Positions 40,849 to 50,257 of a stretch of 63,455 nt of DNA are shown here, piece after piece; the first letter of the stretch is position 1; each line of letters opens with the position of its first letter. The position numbers and the translations under genes are program-made. The notes under the pieces were generated by a model. That model was not told the origin of the DNA. It saw nothing but the letters and a program-made list of their open reading frames with translations, and did no database searches. This stretch comes from a virus: IMG/VR virus record IMGVR_UViG_3300024974_000006, positions 1 through 63,455 of that record; one strand, given 5' to 3'.

Positions 40849-42435
40849 TTAATCCTCAATAAGAATACCCTTCCAGTAAAATCTTCCAGATAAGGTAGTT
40901 GCAGTAGCACCAATTTTGACACTGGCTGTTAGAGTTGTTAAACCATCCCCATGTAAAGGTGCAAATTTATCCCTCCCTTTAACAGCAGCTTTAGTAGTTA
41001 ATGTAGCTGCTAGTAAATCAGTAGTGGCGCCAGTCTTACCAAAAGACACAGTAGGTTGTACTGTAACCGTATTAGATGAAGTTACAATTACACCTACCTC
41101 ATCTACATAAAAAGAAGCTCCAGTAGGAATAGTAATAGTAGATACATCATCTGCTGTCGTCTTTAAGTCAACTATATTAGAAACAATAATAGACTCATTA
41201 CCAGATTGATTTACAAATGGATCACCTGCTCCACTAGCATGTATTAGATTAACACCTGCCATAACATAGCTATTGTCTATTACATTATAAGCACCCCCAC
41301 CAAAGGCAGAAGAGTAACTCTTAGAACCATCAATATAAGCATTAGCACCAATAGCAGTATTATAAAGACCACCTCCGAAGTCTACAGTAACACCATGCCC
41401 TATACCTATAGCCTTCTCTCCCCATGCGAAACAGTTTCCTCCAACAGCTACACCATGATAACCTGTTAAAGCAATATCACCTACAGCCACTCCTTCTAAT
41501 CCAGACGCAGATTGACTACCAATAGAAACTGCACCAAAATCGTAAGCTTTAGATCTATAACCTATAGCTGTGTTTTCAAAGATACTGGCTGAAGCAGTAT
41601 TACCAACATATACCCAAGTGACACCATTATCAGATGTGCTAGTACCTATAGAAGTTGTAACCCAAGTAGGTTCAGTAGTAGCATGTGTAGTTCCTGAGTT
41701 AGTACATACAAAAGCAGAGTTACCAGCACTTGATCCTATTACATCTCCAGCTATTACTGCTAATCCAGTACTCCATGTTTGTCTAAATGCTGCTTTAGAC
41801 AGCCTACCAATAGATAGACTTCTATCGACTTGAGCGTCTGAATTTCTACCCATGGCTATTGAATCAGCACCTTCACATGAAGAATAAGCCCCAATAGCAA
41901 TAGCATAAGTGCCTGTTTGAGCTACAGCATTTGTTCCAATAGATACAGCATAATCTATAGTGGCCTCATTACCGTACCCTACACTAATAGAATAAGGCCC
42001 AGAAGCTTTAGTGTCATAGCCTACTGCTACAGTTCCAGTTCCACTAGCAACTCTAGTTGTTCCAGTTCTACCAGATTGCAGGTTTACTGCATTAGTCCCT
42101 TTAGCATCCCCAGCGTTATTAAATCCTTGTGGAAAAGTCTCTAAAGTAGCCTGAGTAATACCCATATAGATAAAGTCAGAAGTAGTCCAAGATAAGGCAG
42201 TAGTACCTTCTTGTGCTCTAACTACTGTTAGATTATTTCCAGAACGAGCAGTTACTTTAACGATCTCAAATAAAGTAACAGCTATATTAGATAGAGTAGC
42301 ATAGTACCATTCAGTCCCTCCTGGAGTAGGAAAAACTCCACCTATAGTTTCAGCAGTAATAGGGATAGTTGTAGTACTATTATTTATACCTGCTGATAAA
42401 GTCGTCTTTGCATTATTTTCAAATATTTGTGTCAT
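40849..42435 (-). CDS. Tail fibre with YadA-like head repeats (528 aa)
   Basis: The first about 90 residues form a virion-attachment part (MTQIFENNAKTTLSAGINNS). After that come many copies of the trimeric autotransporter head motif: SIAMGRNSDAQVDRSLSIG, AIAIGAYSS, TAIGYRSKA, AVAVGG. Such repeats fold as a left-handed beta-roll trimer. A short segment (EPTWVTTSIGTSTSDNG) also occurs in the protein at 55779. The protein likely binds the host surface. Confidence 0.82.
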   Translation of the reverse strand: MTQIFENNAKTTLSAGINNSTTTIPITAETIGGVFPTPGGTEWYYATLSNIAVTLFEIVKVTARSGNNLTVVRAQEGTTALSWTTSDFIYMGITQATLETFPQGFNNAGDAKGTNAVNLQSGRTGTTRVASGTGTVAVGYDTKASGPYSISVGYGNEATIDYAVSIGTNAVAQTGTYAIAIGAYSSCEGADSIAMGRNSDAQVDRSLSIGRLSKAAFRQTWSTGLAVIAGDVIGSSAGNSAFVCTNSGTTHATTEPTWVTTSIGTSTSDNGVTWVYVGNTASASIFENTAIGYRSKAYDFGAVSIGSQSASGLEGVAVGDIALTGYHGVAVGGNCFAWGEKAIGIGHGVTVDFGGGLYNTAIGANAYIDGSKSYSSAFGGGAYNVIDNSYVMAGVNLIHASGAGDPFVNQSGNESIIVSNIVDLKTTADDVSTITIPTGASFYVDEVGVIVTSSNTVTVQPTVSFGKTGATTDLLAATLTTKAAVKGRDKFAPLHGDGLTTLTASVKIGATATTLSGRFYWKGILIED

Positions 42436-42436
42436 C

Positions 42437-44755
42437 TTATATACTGAATCCTATTCCAAACCCCTGATTTGCAGGAAAATTATTAAAAGCATTTATATTT
42501 ATTAATTGGGGGATTGTTACTCCATTTATTAATAAATAATTAGTTATTCTTCCAGATCCAGATACATTAGTATTACACCATGCTAGATAACTATTAGGAC
42601 CCATTTTAATATAGATACCATTACCTCCACCTACTACAGTATGTATAGCCCTACTTTCAGTAGTAGTGGTTGATGGAGCAGGTATACTAGTATAAACTCC
42701 CTGGACGGTACTGATACTAGCAGGAGTAGAAGAGGTAGTCTCCTTAGTATTTACTATTCCTAATAAAGAAGTAATAGTAGTATTTATATTACTATTCAGT
42801 ACCTGTGAATAATAATCTACTACTGCATTAGAATGAGTTATTTGTACCCCATTAGGAAATCTATAAGCATTAGCTGATATTACAGCCTCATATTTTTTAT
42901 TCCAAGTATTTATTGTATTTCTAAACGATGTAAAATCTATCGATTTATTATAATTAAATACACCTACAGAAGTAGATCCATTTATAGCATCATAGAAAAA
43001 AGAATTATTATTCTGTATTGATCTTGTTTTAATAAAATAATGGTTAATTGGATAGATGTATTTATACCCTAAAGCAAGGCCTACTGAATTATCAAAAGTC
43101 CAATCAAGAGTATATTTACTCTCAGTTATTACATCCGTATCCATAACTCCTTCCATAGAAGAGTCAAATTGAGTTAATATTTTACCTTTAATAACCCCTT
43201 CTAATTTAACTAAAGCTACTAACCTAGCATCTCTCTTATAAGTCCTTATCAATGATCTACCTATATTAAATCCAGAAAGAATTGATATATCTCCAGGGTC
43301 ATACATGGTCACTTCACTTATACCACCAGTTAAAGCACTATAATCTAAATCAGTATAATCGTAATTATCTGTAATACCTACATCACCAGTTACTTTAGTC
43401 CCAGTTTTATCTTGGAATTCGTAATTTAAAGTAATCCAGTGTCTGTTATAATAAGTATTGGTTATAGTTGAATCATAAAGAAAACCAACTACCGAACTAC
43501 CTTTAGAGATTACATTATAGGTATAATCAGTACTGGATACATTTCTAGCCCAGTACGCTATTCTTGTTACAGTAGGATAAGTAGGATTATGTGTAAAATC
43601 ATGATTACCTGAAGTTGTAGCAGTTGAAGATATTACTTTAACTCTATTAATACTCTCTACATAGTTAAATGTTGATATATTATAACTAACATTATTATTA
43701 ATAGCAGTTAAATAGTTTGATGAATTAGGAGTACCATTTACTAAAGAAGTATCATTAGATATATTATATGTTATAGCAGGAGAAGGATTAGGGTCTGCCC
43801 ATACTCCATTAGAGTCTAACTTTATTACAAAATCTAGAACAACCATTTTTGAATTAGGGGAAGAAGCTACTCGTTGTTGGAGCAATATACTTAAATAAGC
43901 TCCATCAGGAGAAAATCTAGCATCCCAAACTCTTGGATTATCAAAGAAAGTCATTGTAGGTAACGAAGATACTTTATTAGAAGTAACAGTACCTAAAGTA
44001 TCATGATAGGTAGTTATAGTAAATGTTAGTGGGCTAGCTTCATAATATATATCCATTTTATTAGTAATAGTATCCCCCACTACTTTATCTAAATATATAT
44101 GAATAAAATCCGCAGATTGATAAAGAGAACATACCATACTATACGCACTAGAATAGTAAGCATCAACTACCCCACTTATCCCAGTAACAGATAATGGAGA
44201 ACCAGTCATATCAGAACTATAAACCTTATCCCAATGAGGAGAGACTCCAGAAGTATTAGAAATACTACCTAATACTGGCTGTCTATTATGTAATATACTC
44301 CCAGTAGAAGTAGCATTAAAAGTGGAATACACTTTATCATTTTTAGCAATGAGTGTATCTACATTACTATTAATTAAGGTAGAAATTCCTAATGTTGGGG
44401 GTATGCTAAAAGGAGGAGTGTTTCCATCTACATAAATTGCTCCATCCATTTCTAAACTTGTAGGAAGAGCAGTATAATAATAAGTACAATATACTCCAGT
44501 CTCATTTAATTTTTTAATAGAAATAGGAGAAGTAATTTTAATAGAATTGAATCTATTATTATAGTTACTTTGTTTACTAGATATTACACTGATGATAGAA
44601 CCATCAGACAGTATCTTTTTCCTAGAAATAGAATTAACTCCCTCCTTCTCTGCTTGACTAGAAATAAAATTACTAAACTGTAATGCCTCAGATTTGAGAG
44701 AAATAGCCTTTGTTTTATCACCTTTAAAACTATAAGAAGGGGGGAGGTTATTCAT
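42437..44755 (-). CDS. Putative large tail or adhesin protein (772 aa)
   Basis: Begins MNNLPPSYSFKGDKTKAISL. Almost entirely beta-strand composition, rich in Ser/Thr/Tyr/Asn. Contains FSPDGAYLSILLQQRV, which looks like a beta-propeller blade but is not enough for a call. Lies between fibre and tail genes, so host recognition is likely. No enzymatic motif recognised. Confidence 0.72.
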   Translation of the reverse strand: MNNLPPSYSFKGDKTKAISLKSEALQFSNFISSQAEKEGVNSISRKKILSDGSIISVISSKQSNYNNRFNSIKITSPISIKKLNETGVYCTYYYTALPTSLEMDGAIYVDGNTPPFSIPPTLGISTLINSNVDTLIAKNDKVYSTFNATSTGSILHNRQPVLGSISNTSGVSPHWDKVYSSDMTGSPLSVTGISGVVDAYYSSAYSMVCSLYQSADFIHIYLDKVVGDTITNKMDIYYEASPLTFTITTYHDTLGTVTSNKVSSLPTMTFFDNPRVWDARFSPDGAYLSILLQQRVASSPNSKMVVLDFVIKLDSNGVWADPNPSPAITYNISNDTSLVNGTPNSSNYLTAINNNVSYNISTFNYVESINRVKVISSTATTSGNHDFTHNPTYPTVTRIAYWARNVSSTDYTYNVISKGSSVVGFLYDSTITNTYYNRHWITLNYEFQDKTGTKVTGDVGITDNYDYTDLDYSALTGGISEVTMYDPGDISILSGFNIGRSLIRTYKRDARLVALVKLEGVIKGKILTQFDSSMEGVMDTDVITESKYTLDWTFDNSVGLALGYKYIYPINHYFIKTRSIQNNNSFFYDAINGSTSVGVFNYNKSIDFTSFRNTINTWNKKYEAVISANAYRFPNGVQITHSNAVVDYYSQVLNSNINTTITSLLGIVNTKETTSSTPASISTVQGVYTSIPAPSTTTTESRAIHTVVGGGNGIYIKMGPNSYLAWCNTNVSGSGRITNYLLINGVTIPQLININAFNNFPANQGFGIGFSI

Positions 44756-44756
44756 A

Positions 44757-45266
44757 TTATGTAGAGGATATTGTAAGAGTATAAGTAATATTTAACTTAT
44801 CTGCCGTTAACATAGTTCTTACTGCACTAAACTTAGATGCAGCCCCTAAAGTACCAGAAGTGCCTGCTTTTACAGAAGAACTAGACAAGAAGGCTCCATA
44901 AATAGAGACACCACTAGCAAATGTAAATACTGCTGGAGAAGCAGAGTTAGTAATAGTTTTAGAAGAGACTCCTGCCTCAGTCCATGCTGGACGAGTAGTT
45001 TCAGAATACTCTGAGTTAGCTTCGTTAGCTACACCAGCACCAGGAAATGTAGCCATAACATTAGCTGCTATAGGTGTATAGTTATTTTTATATATTCCAA
45101 CAAACCACGAAGTAATAGGAGTCCCACCTGAAAAAGAGGCATCTAAAGCATAGTTAAGCCCTTCATCTACTACTAAATTAGGCTCTTCCCATGTATCAAT
45201 CACTTCTCCATTACGAACATGCTCAAATCTGAAGATACCGCCAATTTTTAAATTCTTTTCAATCAT
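44757..45266 (-). CDS. Putative virion protein (169 aa)
   Basis: Begins MIEKNLKIGGIFRFEHVRNG followed by EPNLVVDEGLNYALDASF, a pattern common in small phage structural proteins. The rest is Ser/Thr/Ala-rich beta. A weak likeness to the protein at 56308 (a GPFRYAVIY-type strand) is possible. Likely a tail or decoration component. Confidence 0.7.
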   Translation of the reverse strand: MIEKNLKIGGIFRFEHVRNGEVIDTWEEPNLVVDEGLNYALDASFSGGTPITSWFVGIYKNNYTPIAANVMATFPGAGVANEANSEYSETTRPAWTEAGVSSKTITNSASPAVFTFASGVSIYGAFLSSSSVKAGTSGTLGAASKFSAVRTMLTADKLNITYTLTISST

Positions 45267-45274
45267 TTATTTTC

Positions 45275-46546
45275 CTAAGTTATAATAATGCCATTTCTGA
45301 CTATTGTTGTTTCAACCAAATCTCCCACAACTGAATTATTAGGATTTTGATTAGTTTTTAAAATAGAGAGATATTGATTCATACCCTCAGTTTTTAAAAA
45401 TGTAGCCATTCCTGAATCCGCTGCTTTAAGATTAATATTCTGAGCAGATAAATTAATAGTCATACCTTGATTAAATAATATAAAGATACCTAAATTAGAA
45501 GTAACTAACCATTTATATCCTATTGGAGTATTATCGATATGAACATAACTCCCACTTAATTTATGACCAGTCCCTTCAACTATCTTAACTTCTTCTTTAG
45601 TAGTCCTTTTAAATGTTAAAGCATCCTCACCAGACAGATAATATAGTTTATCAGACCCTATCCATATACCGTCCTCTACTGGCATAACTTCCCTAATTTT
45701 ACTGGGGAACTCTATATAATTAGAATCAATCTTAAAGTGTTCATATTGATATGGTTCTGAATACCATAATATATTATCCTGAGCAACATACATCCTTCCT
45801 CTATAATACTTAATTATATGGCCTAAAGGAGGATTGTATAGTCCAAACATTCTAAGAGGAGAGATAAGATTACGAGAATCTGTAATTTTAATAGTTTCTC
45901 CAGGGGTTCCTATTTTAGAGAAATATAAAGTATTACCATCTGTTGTAGAGCAATACACTCTACAATAGACTATATTAGTGTTAGTATATACAGGTAGAGT
46001 AAGAGTAATGCCGCCTGTAGAGCTAAGAGTAATAGTAGAAGTAGTAGTAAGTCCAGACTCCCTCCCATCTGATGTTACTGTAGTAAAACCAACCATATAA
46101 GTACCAGCTGGCATTTCTCCTACTGTTTGAGTAAGAGTAACTCCCATATTTACAGGAGGTAAACCCCAATCTCTTAAACCATCAAAGTCTATTATACCAT
46201 TAGTAGAGATTGAAGAAAAATAAATTTTCCCATCTATTTCTTCAAAAGAGAGTGTATCAGAAGTAATTCCACTTTTTATTATAGTAGAATAACCATCTGC
46301 ATATTTTCTAAGCAGCGTCCCATTTTTAACTGCATACATACCTAGAGTAGTCTCTGAAGACCATAAGGATGTATAAAGACCTGAATCCTCTAAAGTATAT
46401 CCTTTTCTTTTTTTAATCCCGCCTAACTTATCTATATTGACATTATCAGCTTTTTTAAGATACTCAGGAGGAGTACTTTCAGCATCTAAAACATTATTAA
46501 TACCTTTAAATTGCGAAATATGAACTGTTTTAGGATGTATTGGCAT
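45275..46546 (-). CDS. Putative tail tube or stabilisation protein (423 aa)
   Basis: Begins MPIHPKTVHISQFKGINNVL, then NVNIDKLGGIKKRKGYT, a start typical of podovirus stabilisation/needle-hub proteins of the P22 gp10-like kind. The middle (YCRVYCSTTDGNTLYFSKIG) and VEDGIWIGSDKLYYLSG read as a beta-propeller. Overlaps the adaptor gene by one base, which fits the order adaptor-hub. Confidence 0.75.
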   Translation of the reverse strand: MPIHPKTVHISQFKGINNVLDAESTPPEYLKKADNVNIDKLGGIKKRKGYTLEDSGLYTSLWSSETTLGMYAVKNGTLLRKYADGYSTIIKSGITSDTLSFEEIDGKIYFSSISTNGIIDFDGLRDWGLPPVNMGVTLTQTVGEMPAGTYMVGFTTVTSDGRESGLTTTSTITLSSTGGITLTLPVYTNTNIVYCRVYCSTTDGNTLYFSKIGTPGETIKITDSRNLISPLRMFGLYNPPLGHIIKYYRGRMYVAQDNILWYSEPYQYEHFKIDSNYIEFPSKIREVMPVEDGIWIGSDKLYYLSGEDALTFKRTTKEEVKIVEGTGHKLSGSYVHIDNTPIGYKWLVTSNLGIFILFNQGMTINLSAQNINLKAADSGMATFLKTEGMNQYLSILKTNQNPNNSVVGDLVETTIVRNGIIIT

Positions 46547-47241
46547 TAAATACCTCCATACCTAATAGGTCTTTTAGCATTTCTACTCTTTCTAATAGTA
46601 GAGTACACCGAAGTAAATGGAAACTCTCTATCAAAAAGACCACTTAGATAAGCAGATCTATTAGGATCAAAAGTATTTGCTTCATCTTTCATATAACATA
46701 ATGAAGCTGCTCCAAATAACATAGGTACTTGATAATCCTCAGCTAATTCTGGAGAAGAATCAGGGTCATCCCAAGTTAATTTTACTTTAGGTAATCTATA
46801 TACAAATAAAGTAACAATCTCATCTTTAGTAGGAGTAGGGTATATTCTAAGTTTACCAGTAGATGTATCTGGTATGTAATTTTCTATGTCGCCTGTTCTA
46901 GTATCAAAATCTATAATATGAGTAAAATCACTTAATTCTAATTCTACTAATGATTTACCATCTTCTCTTCTTCCTGACCTAACTTGTTTAATATAAGATG
47001 GGAGGGTATAGTTTATAGTACTAATTTTAACTGGTAGACTATAAGTATCTTTTATAGGAGAGGTTCTACGATAAACTTGATTAATAGCTTCATTAATATT
47101 AGCAACTAGCTCTTCATTAGTCCATCTTAATTGCATAGAGTCAGCATCTGTATCTGAGAACTGCGTCCAATCTACACCTGTACCGCCTGTGTCATAAAGA
47201 ATATTAGTCCTAAGATGAGTTACTAGTTCTAATAGTGTCAT
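46546..47241 (-). CDS. Head-tail adaptor protein
   Basis: It is 231 residues, begins MTLLELVTHLRTNILYDTGG and continues with LRWTNEELVANINEAINQVY, the helical start of P22 gp4-like and related adaptors in podoviruses. Then KVKLTWDDPDSSPELAEDYQ. It would ring the portal to close the head and seat the tail. The neighbours (hub and capsid-side genes) support this. Confidence 0.78.
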   Translation of the reverse strand: MTLLELVTHLRTNILYDTGGTGVDWTQFSDTDADSMQLRWTNEELVANINEAINQVYRRTSPIKDTYSLPVKISTINYTLPSYIKQVRSGRREDGKSLVELELSDFTHIIDFDTRTGDIENYIPDTSTGKLRIYPTPTKDEIVTLFVYRLPKVKLTWDDPDSSPELAEDYQVPMLFGAASLCYMKDEANTFDPNRSAYLSGLFDREFPFTSVYSTIRKSRNAKRPIRYGGI

Positions 47242-47242
47242 A

Positions 47243-47638
47243 TTATACCTCTGATTCTTTTGTTACTTCAGACCAAATGCTATCCAATTCATCTTTCTTA
47301 ACAGGCTTACCAATATAAGTAATTGCTTTTCTATGTATCAAATTACCTTTAGAGTCTACAACATCTTTAGGGTTCTCGAATAGAGACTTCAAAATGCCTT
47401 TAACTTCATCTCTTTCTAATGCTGCTTTTTCATCTGCTTCCCTTTTTTTAGAAGCAATATAGTCTTCCATGGATTCAGATTTAATATCTTCTGAAGTGGC
47501 ACCAGCTGCATAAGCATGTGACCATAAAAACTCTGGTAAATCTCTTAATTCATTTCCTATGATGGCTACATGCCCATCAGTAGTTGCAATCCTGATTTCC
47601 TTACCATTTGGACTTCTAAATTTCTTAACTTTACTCAT
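47243..47638 (-). CDS. Hypothetical protein of the head block (131 aa)
   Basis: Begins MSKVKKFRSPNGKEIRIATT and has VGHVAIIG-like short beta strands followed by a long charged helix (DYIASKKREADEKAALERDE). Lies between adaptor and decoration genes. Could be a head completion protein; not recognised. Confidence 0.7.
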   Translation of the reverse strand: MSKVKKFRSPNGKEIRIATTDGHVAIIGNELRDLPEFLWSHAYAAGATSEDIKSESMEDYIASKKREADEKAALERDEVKGILKSLFENPKDVVDSKGNLIHRKAITYIGKPVKKDELDSIWSEVTKESEV

Positions 47639-47656
47639 GTATAATCCTTTAGTTAT

Positions 47657-47695
47657 AAAAAAACCCTATGACCTCGATTAATCAAGACCATAGGG
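47657..47695 (-). terminator. Rho-independent terminator in the late arm
   Basis: Minus-strand stem CCCTATG/CATAGGG (47695-47689 with 47670-47664) followed by seven T (plus-strand A-run 47657-47663). It reduces transcription of tail genes relative to the capsid and decoration genes upstream. Confidence 0.8.
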
Positions 47696-47704
47696 CTTAG
47701 TTTC

Positions 47705-48499
47705 TTAGCCCTCTGAAAAGGAGGCTCTACCATCTACAATATACTGCACTTCTAATCTTAAAGTACCAGCAGTAGGGACATCCACTGTAGTATTAGCTAC
47801 ATCCCAAATTAAATCAACAGTATCAACTGCGCTTAATTTAGTACCTGTAGGAACTAAAGCTGTTCTACCTGTTGCATCTACGGAAGTAGCAGTCAAATAG
47901 GTTTCACTTCCAATCTTAACTGCGACAGTATCAGCTGGAGCTGCACCATTAGCAAGAGTGACTGCTCCCCAAGTAGCATTAGCATGGGTTTCAGTAGTAG
48001 CAATTGAGTTGCCAGCAGTTCCACCTGTTTTAGCCGTGACGGTAACAGTATGAACACCATTAGAGACAGCAGTAACAGTTGGATGAACAAGAGTACCAGT
48101 AGAGTAGGTAGTACCTACACCAGCTCCAGCATTAATAGCAGCAGCTAAATTATTGAGAGAGGTGGCTTCACTAACCCCAATAAGAACTTCATAAGCTACA
48201 GCAGGACCAGCTGATAACGCTGTTTTAAAGGTATATACTGTAGCGCCAATGGTTACAGTATTAGTGTCAGCAGGGGCTGCAGATGAAGTTAGGACTCCAG
48301 TAGCATGTACACCACCAGTATTCCAAGCTGTATCTACAATTAAACTACCACCAGTAATAATTGCTTTTTCTGGTAATTGGATAGCTTCCATAGTAGAAGT
48401 CCCAGCTGTTCCGATGATAGTTGTATCAAAATCATCATAAGTAGCTTCTACCAATGCACTAATTAATTCTTGTCTATCGCATTTCTTAGTGATAGCCAT
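47705..48499 (-). CDS. Capsid decoration-like protein with inserted domain (264 aa)
   Basis: The first about 60 residues (MAITKKCDRQELISALVEAT) and last about 65 (ending LRLEVQYIVDGRASFSEG) align with the 131-residue neighbour at 48504. Between them sits an extra block of about 120 residues (VTIGATVYTFKTALSAGPA through TVTAKTGGTAGNSIATTE), of the kind that recurs in phage tail and capsid proteins as a surface domain. Likely a head-surface protein. Unusually Ala/Thr/Val-rich. Confidence 0.75.
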   Translation of the reverse strand: MAITKKCDRQELISALVEATYDDFDTTIIGTAGTSTMEAIQLPEKAIITGGSLIVDTAWNTGGVHATGVLTSSAAPADTNTVTIGATVYTFKTALSAGPAVAYEVLIGVSEATSLNNLAAAINAGAGVGTTYSTGTLVHPTVTAVSNGVHTVTVTAKTGGTAGNSIATTETHANATWGAVTLANGAAPADTVAVKIGSETYLTATSVDATGRTALVPTGTKLSAVDTVDLIWDVANTTVDVPTAGTLRLEVQYIVDGRASFSEG

Positions 48500-48503
48500 G
48501 ATA

Positions 48504-48899
48504 TTAACCTTGTGAGAATGCAGCTCTACCGTCTACAACATACAGAACAATCAATTCAAATTGACCAGCAGCCGCAGGATCAGCAGTGTCAACCATAATA
48601 TCTAGAGTGTCTGCGACAGTATACTTATAACCTGTTAGAGTCAAAGCAGTGACACCAGTAGCTGCACCATCAATATTATCCAGATAACGATTAGCTACAC
48701 CACCATCACCTAAGTGAATATCAACTGTAGCAGTTGTTGCATCTGATACATTAATAAAACCACCAACTACCACTGCACCTTCTGGTACATCAATAGCAGC
48801 ATAAGTTCCTTGAACACCAATGTCAGTACCAGTACCCAGAGTAACAACTACTCTAGCGGCAATAACTTCTTGACGACCTACATCTTTTGTAATAGCCAT
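48504..48899 (-). CDS. Capsid decoration-like protein (131 aa)
   Basis: Begins MAITKDVGRQEVIAARVVVT and ends FELIVLYVVDGRAAFSQG. All-beta composition. Paralogous to both ends of the neighbouring 264-residue protein. Located after the capsid gene and a 27-residue basic gene, where head decoration or cement proteins are common. Role inferred. Confidence 0.75.
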   Translation of the reverse strand: MAITKDVGRQEVIAARVVVTLGTGTDIGVQGTYAAIDVPEGAVVVGGFINVSDATTATVDIHLGDGGVANRYLDNIDGAATGVTALTLTGYKYTVADTLDIMVDTADPAAAGQFELIVLYVVDGRAAFSQG

Positions 48900-48935
48900 T
48901 TATATTTCTCCTAATTGATGACAATTAAAGATAAA

Positions 48936-48961
48936 GAAGAGAGCATCATCAATATCTCTTC
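48936..48961 (-). terminator. Weak terminator-like hairpin
   Basis: Read on the minus strand: GAAGAG (48961-48956) pairs with CTCTTC (48941-48936), a 6-bp stem with a 14-nt loop, then TTTATCTTT. It lies between the 27-residue gene and the decoration gene. Low GC in the loop and short stem; function uncertain. Confidence 0.35.
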
Positions 48962-48996
48962 TCGGTTTAGAACCATCAATAGGTTCTTTAATTTAC

Positions 48997-49080
48997 TTAG
49001 CAAGGCATCTTCTTGCCTTTACCTTTAGGTGGCATACCTTTAGGTGGCATCTTTTGAAATGGGTTTTTACCTTTAGCCAT
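48997..49080 (-). CDS. 27-residue very basic peptide
   Basis: Minus-strand ATG at 49080 with AGGAA about 6 nt upstream. The product MAKGKNPFQKMPPKGMPPKG continues to a stop after KKMPC. It contains the repeat KMPPKGMPPKG and has about one third Lys, no acidic residue and one C-terminal Cys. Good ribosome site and position directly behind the capsid terminator support it. It could bind DNA or cement the capsid; unknown. Confidence 0.65.
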   Translation of the reverse strand: MAKGKNPFQKMPPKGMPPKGKGKKMPC

Positions 49081-49098
49081 TATTATTTCCTCATATAT

Positions 49099-49137
49099 AA
49101 AAAAGAACCCCCTAGTACCCACTAGGAGCAAAGGGGG
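49099..49137 (-). terminator. Rho-independent terminator after the capsid gene
   Basis: Minus-strand stem CCTAGT/ACTAGG (49111-49116 with 49121-49126) inside further C/G pairing (49108-49110 with part of 49133-49137), then six T (plus A-run 49099-49104). It isolates a short, abundant capsid transcript; downstream genes would rely on readthrough. Confidence 0.8.
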
Positions 49138-49152
49138 CCGTGTTATTAATTA

Positions 49153-50253
49153 TTAGATAGCGTGATCAACTACCAGTACACCGAAATCTTCTACAGATTT
49201 ATCGTAGATACTATAGAATTTAGGTTTCAAGAAACCAAACATTTTATCTACGTTGATACCAGGAGAAGATTCGTACTCAAACCATTTTTCATTCCATTCT
49301 GGAGCGCCTAGATCGGCCATACCCAAAGCTTGAGAACCACAGACTAACAGACGTGAACCGTCAACCAGATTACCAGCACCCCATTTGTCAACACCACTTG
49401 TTTTACCAAGAGTATTATAGACCAAACGATGCTCATGGAAAATCAAACCATCAACAGTAACAATACCACCAGTAAAGAAAGGATTATCTTTACCACGATC
49501 TGCACCAGTTACAACAGCTCTTTGATAATCCGCATCCTTCTTTAATTGAGCTAAACCTTCAGGACGAATAAATACAATATAGTATTCTTTTCCACCTTGA
49601 ATCAAAGGTTTAATATAATGAGTTTTAGCATAGGTATTAATATCTACCATTGCTTTATAAGTTAATACATCAACAGCAGCTACAGCAGTAGTATCACCAG
49701 CAACCAAACCATCAGTTGTATCCCATCTACGATGACGTTTGGTAGTAGGAGCAGATACATCAGCAGCAAAAGCTAATGAATTAAATGCACCAGAAGTACG
49801 AGCAGAACCATCATTGTTGTAAGCATAAGAGACACCTGAGAGTGTCAAGAATGCCAATTGATCCATGCGATTTGCAAGCCAGTATGCCAGACGATCACGA
49901 GCATTTTCACGGAAGGAAACAACAGTTTTTTGTTCTGCTAATTTACCTTTTTGACGCAGACCATGAGAGATCAGATCGATAGTGATCTTATCATTGTAGG
50001 TCTTCATTTCTTCCTCGAAACCCTCACGTTGATTGTCACCGACGACACCATCTTCAACTAAGTCAGCTAACAAGTGCATAATGACTTGTTCCCCTTTCTC
50101 AGTTTTTGTCAATTCAGTAATACGTTGAATGACAGCATCAGCACCACCAACGAATTTATTAATAAAAGTCATATCACGAGCTTGTTTCCACAGATCCCTT
50201 GACCAGACTAATTTTTGATCCGCAGTTAAAGATGCGAAATTAGTTAATGACAT
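49153..50253 (-). CDS. Major capsid protein, N4-gp56 family
   Basis: It is 366 residues and begins MSLTNFASLTADQKLVWSRD, then FINKFVGG; KGEQVIMHLLADLVEDGVVG and LISHGLRQKGKLAEQKTVV are the signature of the N4-gp56 capsid family (HK97-like fold). AGGAAA precedes the ATG. Codon use differs from neighbours: many CGT/CGC Arg codons and GC-richer third positions, as expected for the most highly expressed gene. Structured leader upstream and terminator downstream. Confidence 0.93.
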   Translation of the reverse strand: MSLTNFASLTADQKLVWSRDLWKQARDMTFINKFVGGADAVIQRITELTKTEKGEQVIMHLLADLVEDGVVGDNQREGFEEEMKTYNDKITIDLISHGLRQKGKLAEQKTVVSFRENARDRLAYWLANRMDQLAFLTLSGVSYAYNNDGSARTSGAFNSLAFAADVSAPTTKRHRRWDTTDGLVAGDTTAVAAVDVLTYKAMVDINTYAKTHYIKPLIQGGKEYYIVFIRPEGLAQLKKDADYQRAVVTGADRGKDNPFFTGGIVTVDGLIFHEHRLVYNTLGKTSGVDKWGAGNLVDGSRLLVCGSQALGMADLGAPEWNEKWFEYESSPGINVDKMFGFLKPKFYSIYDKSVEDFGVLVVDHAI

Positions 50254-50257
50254 TTTT

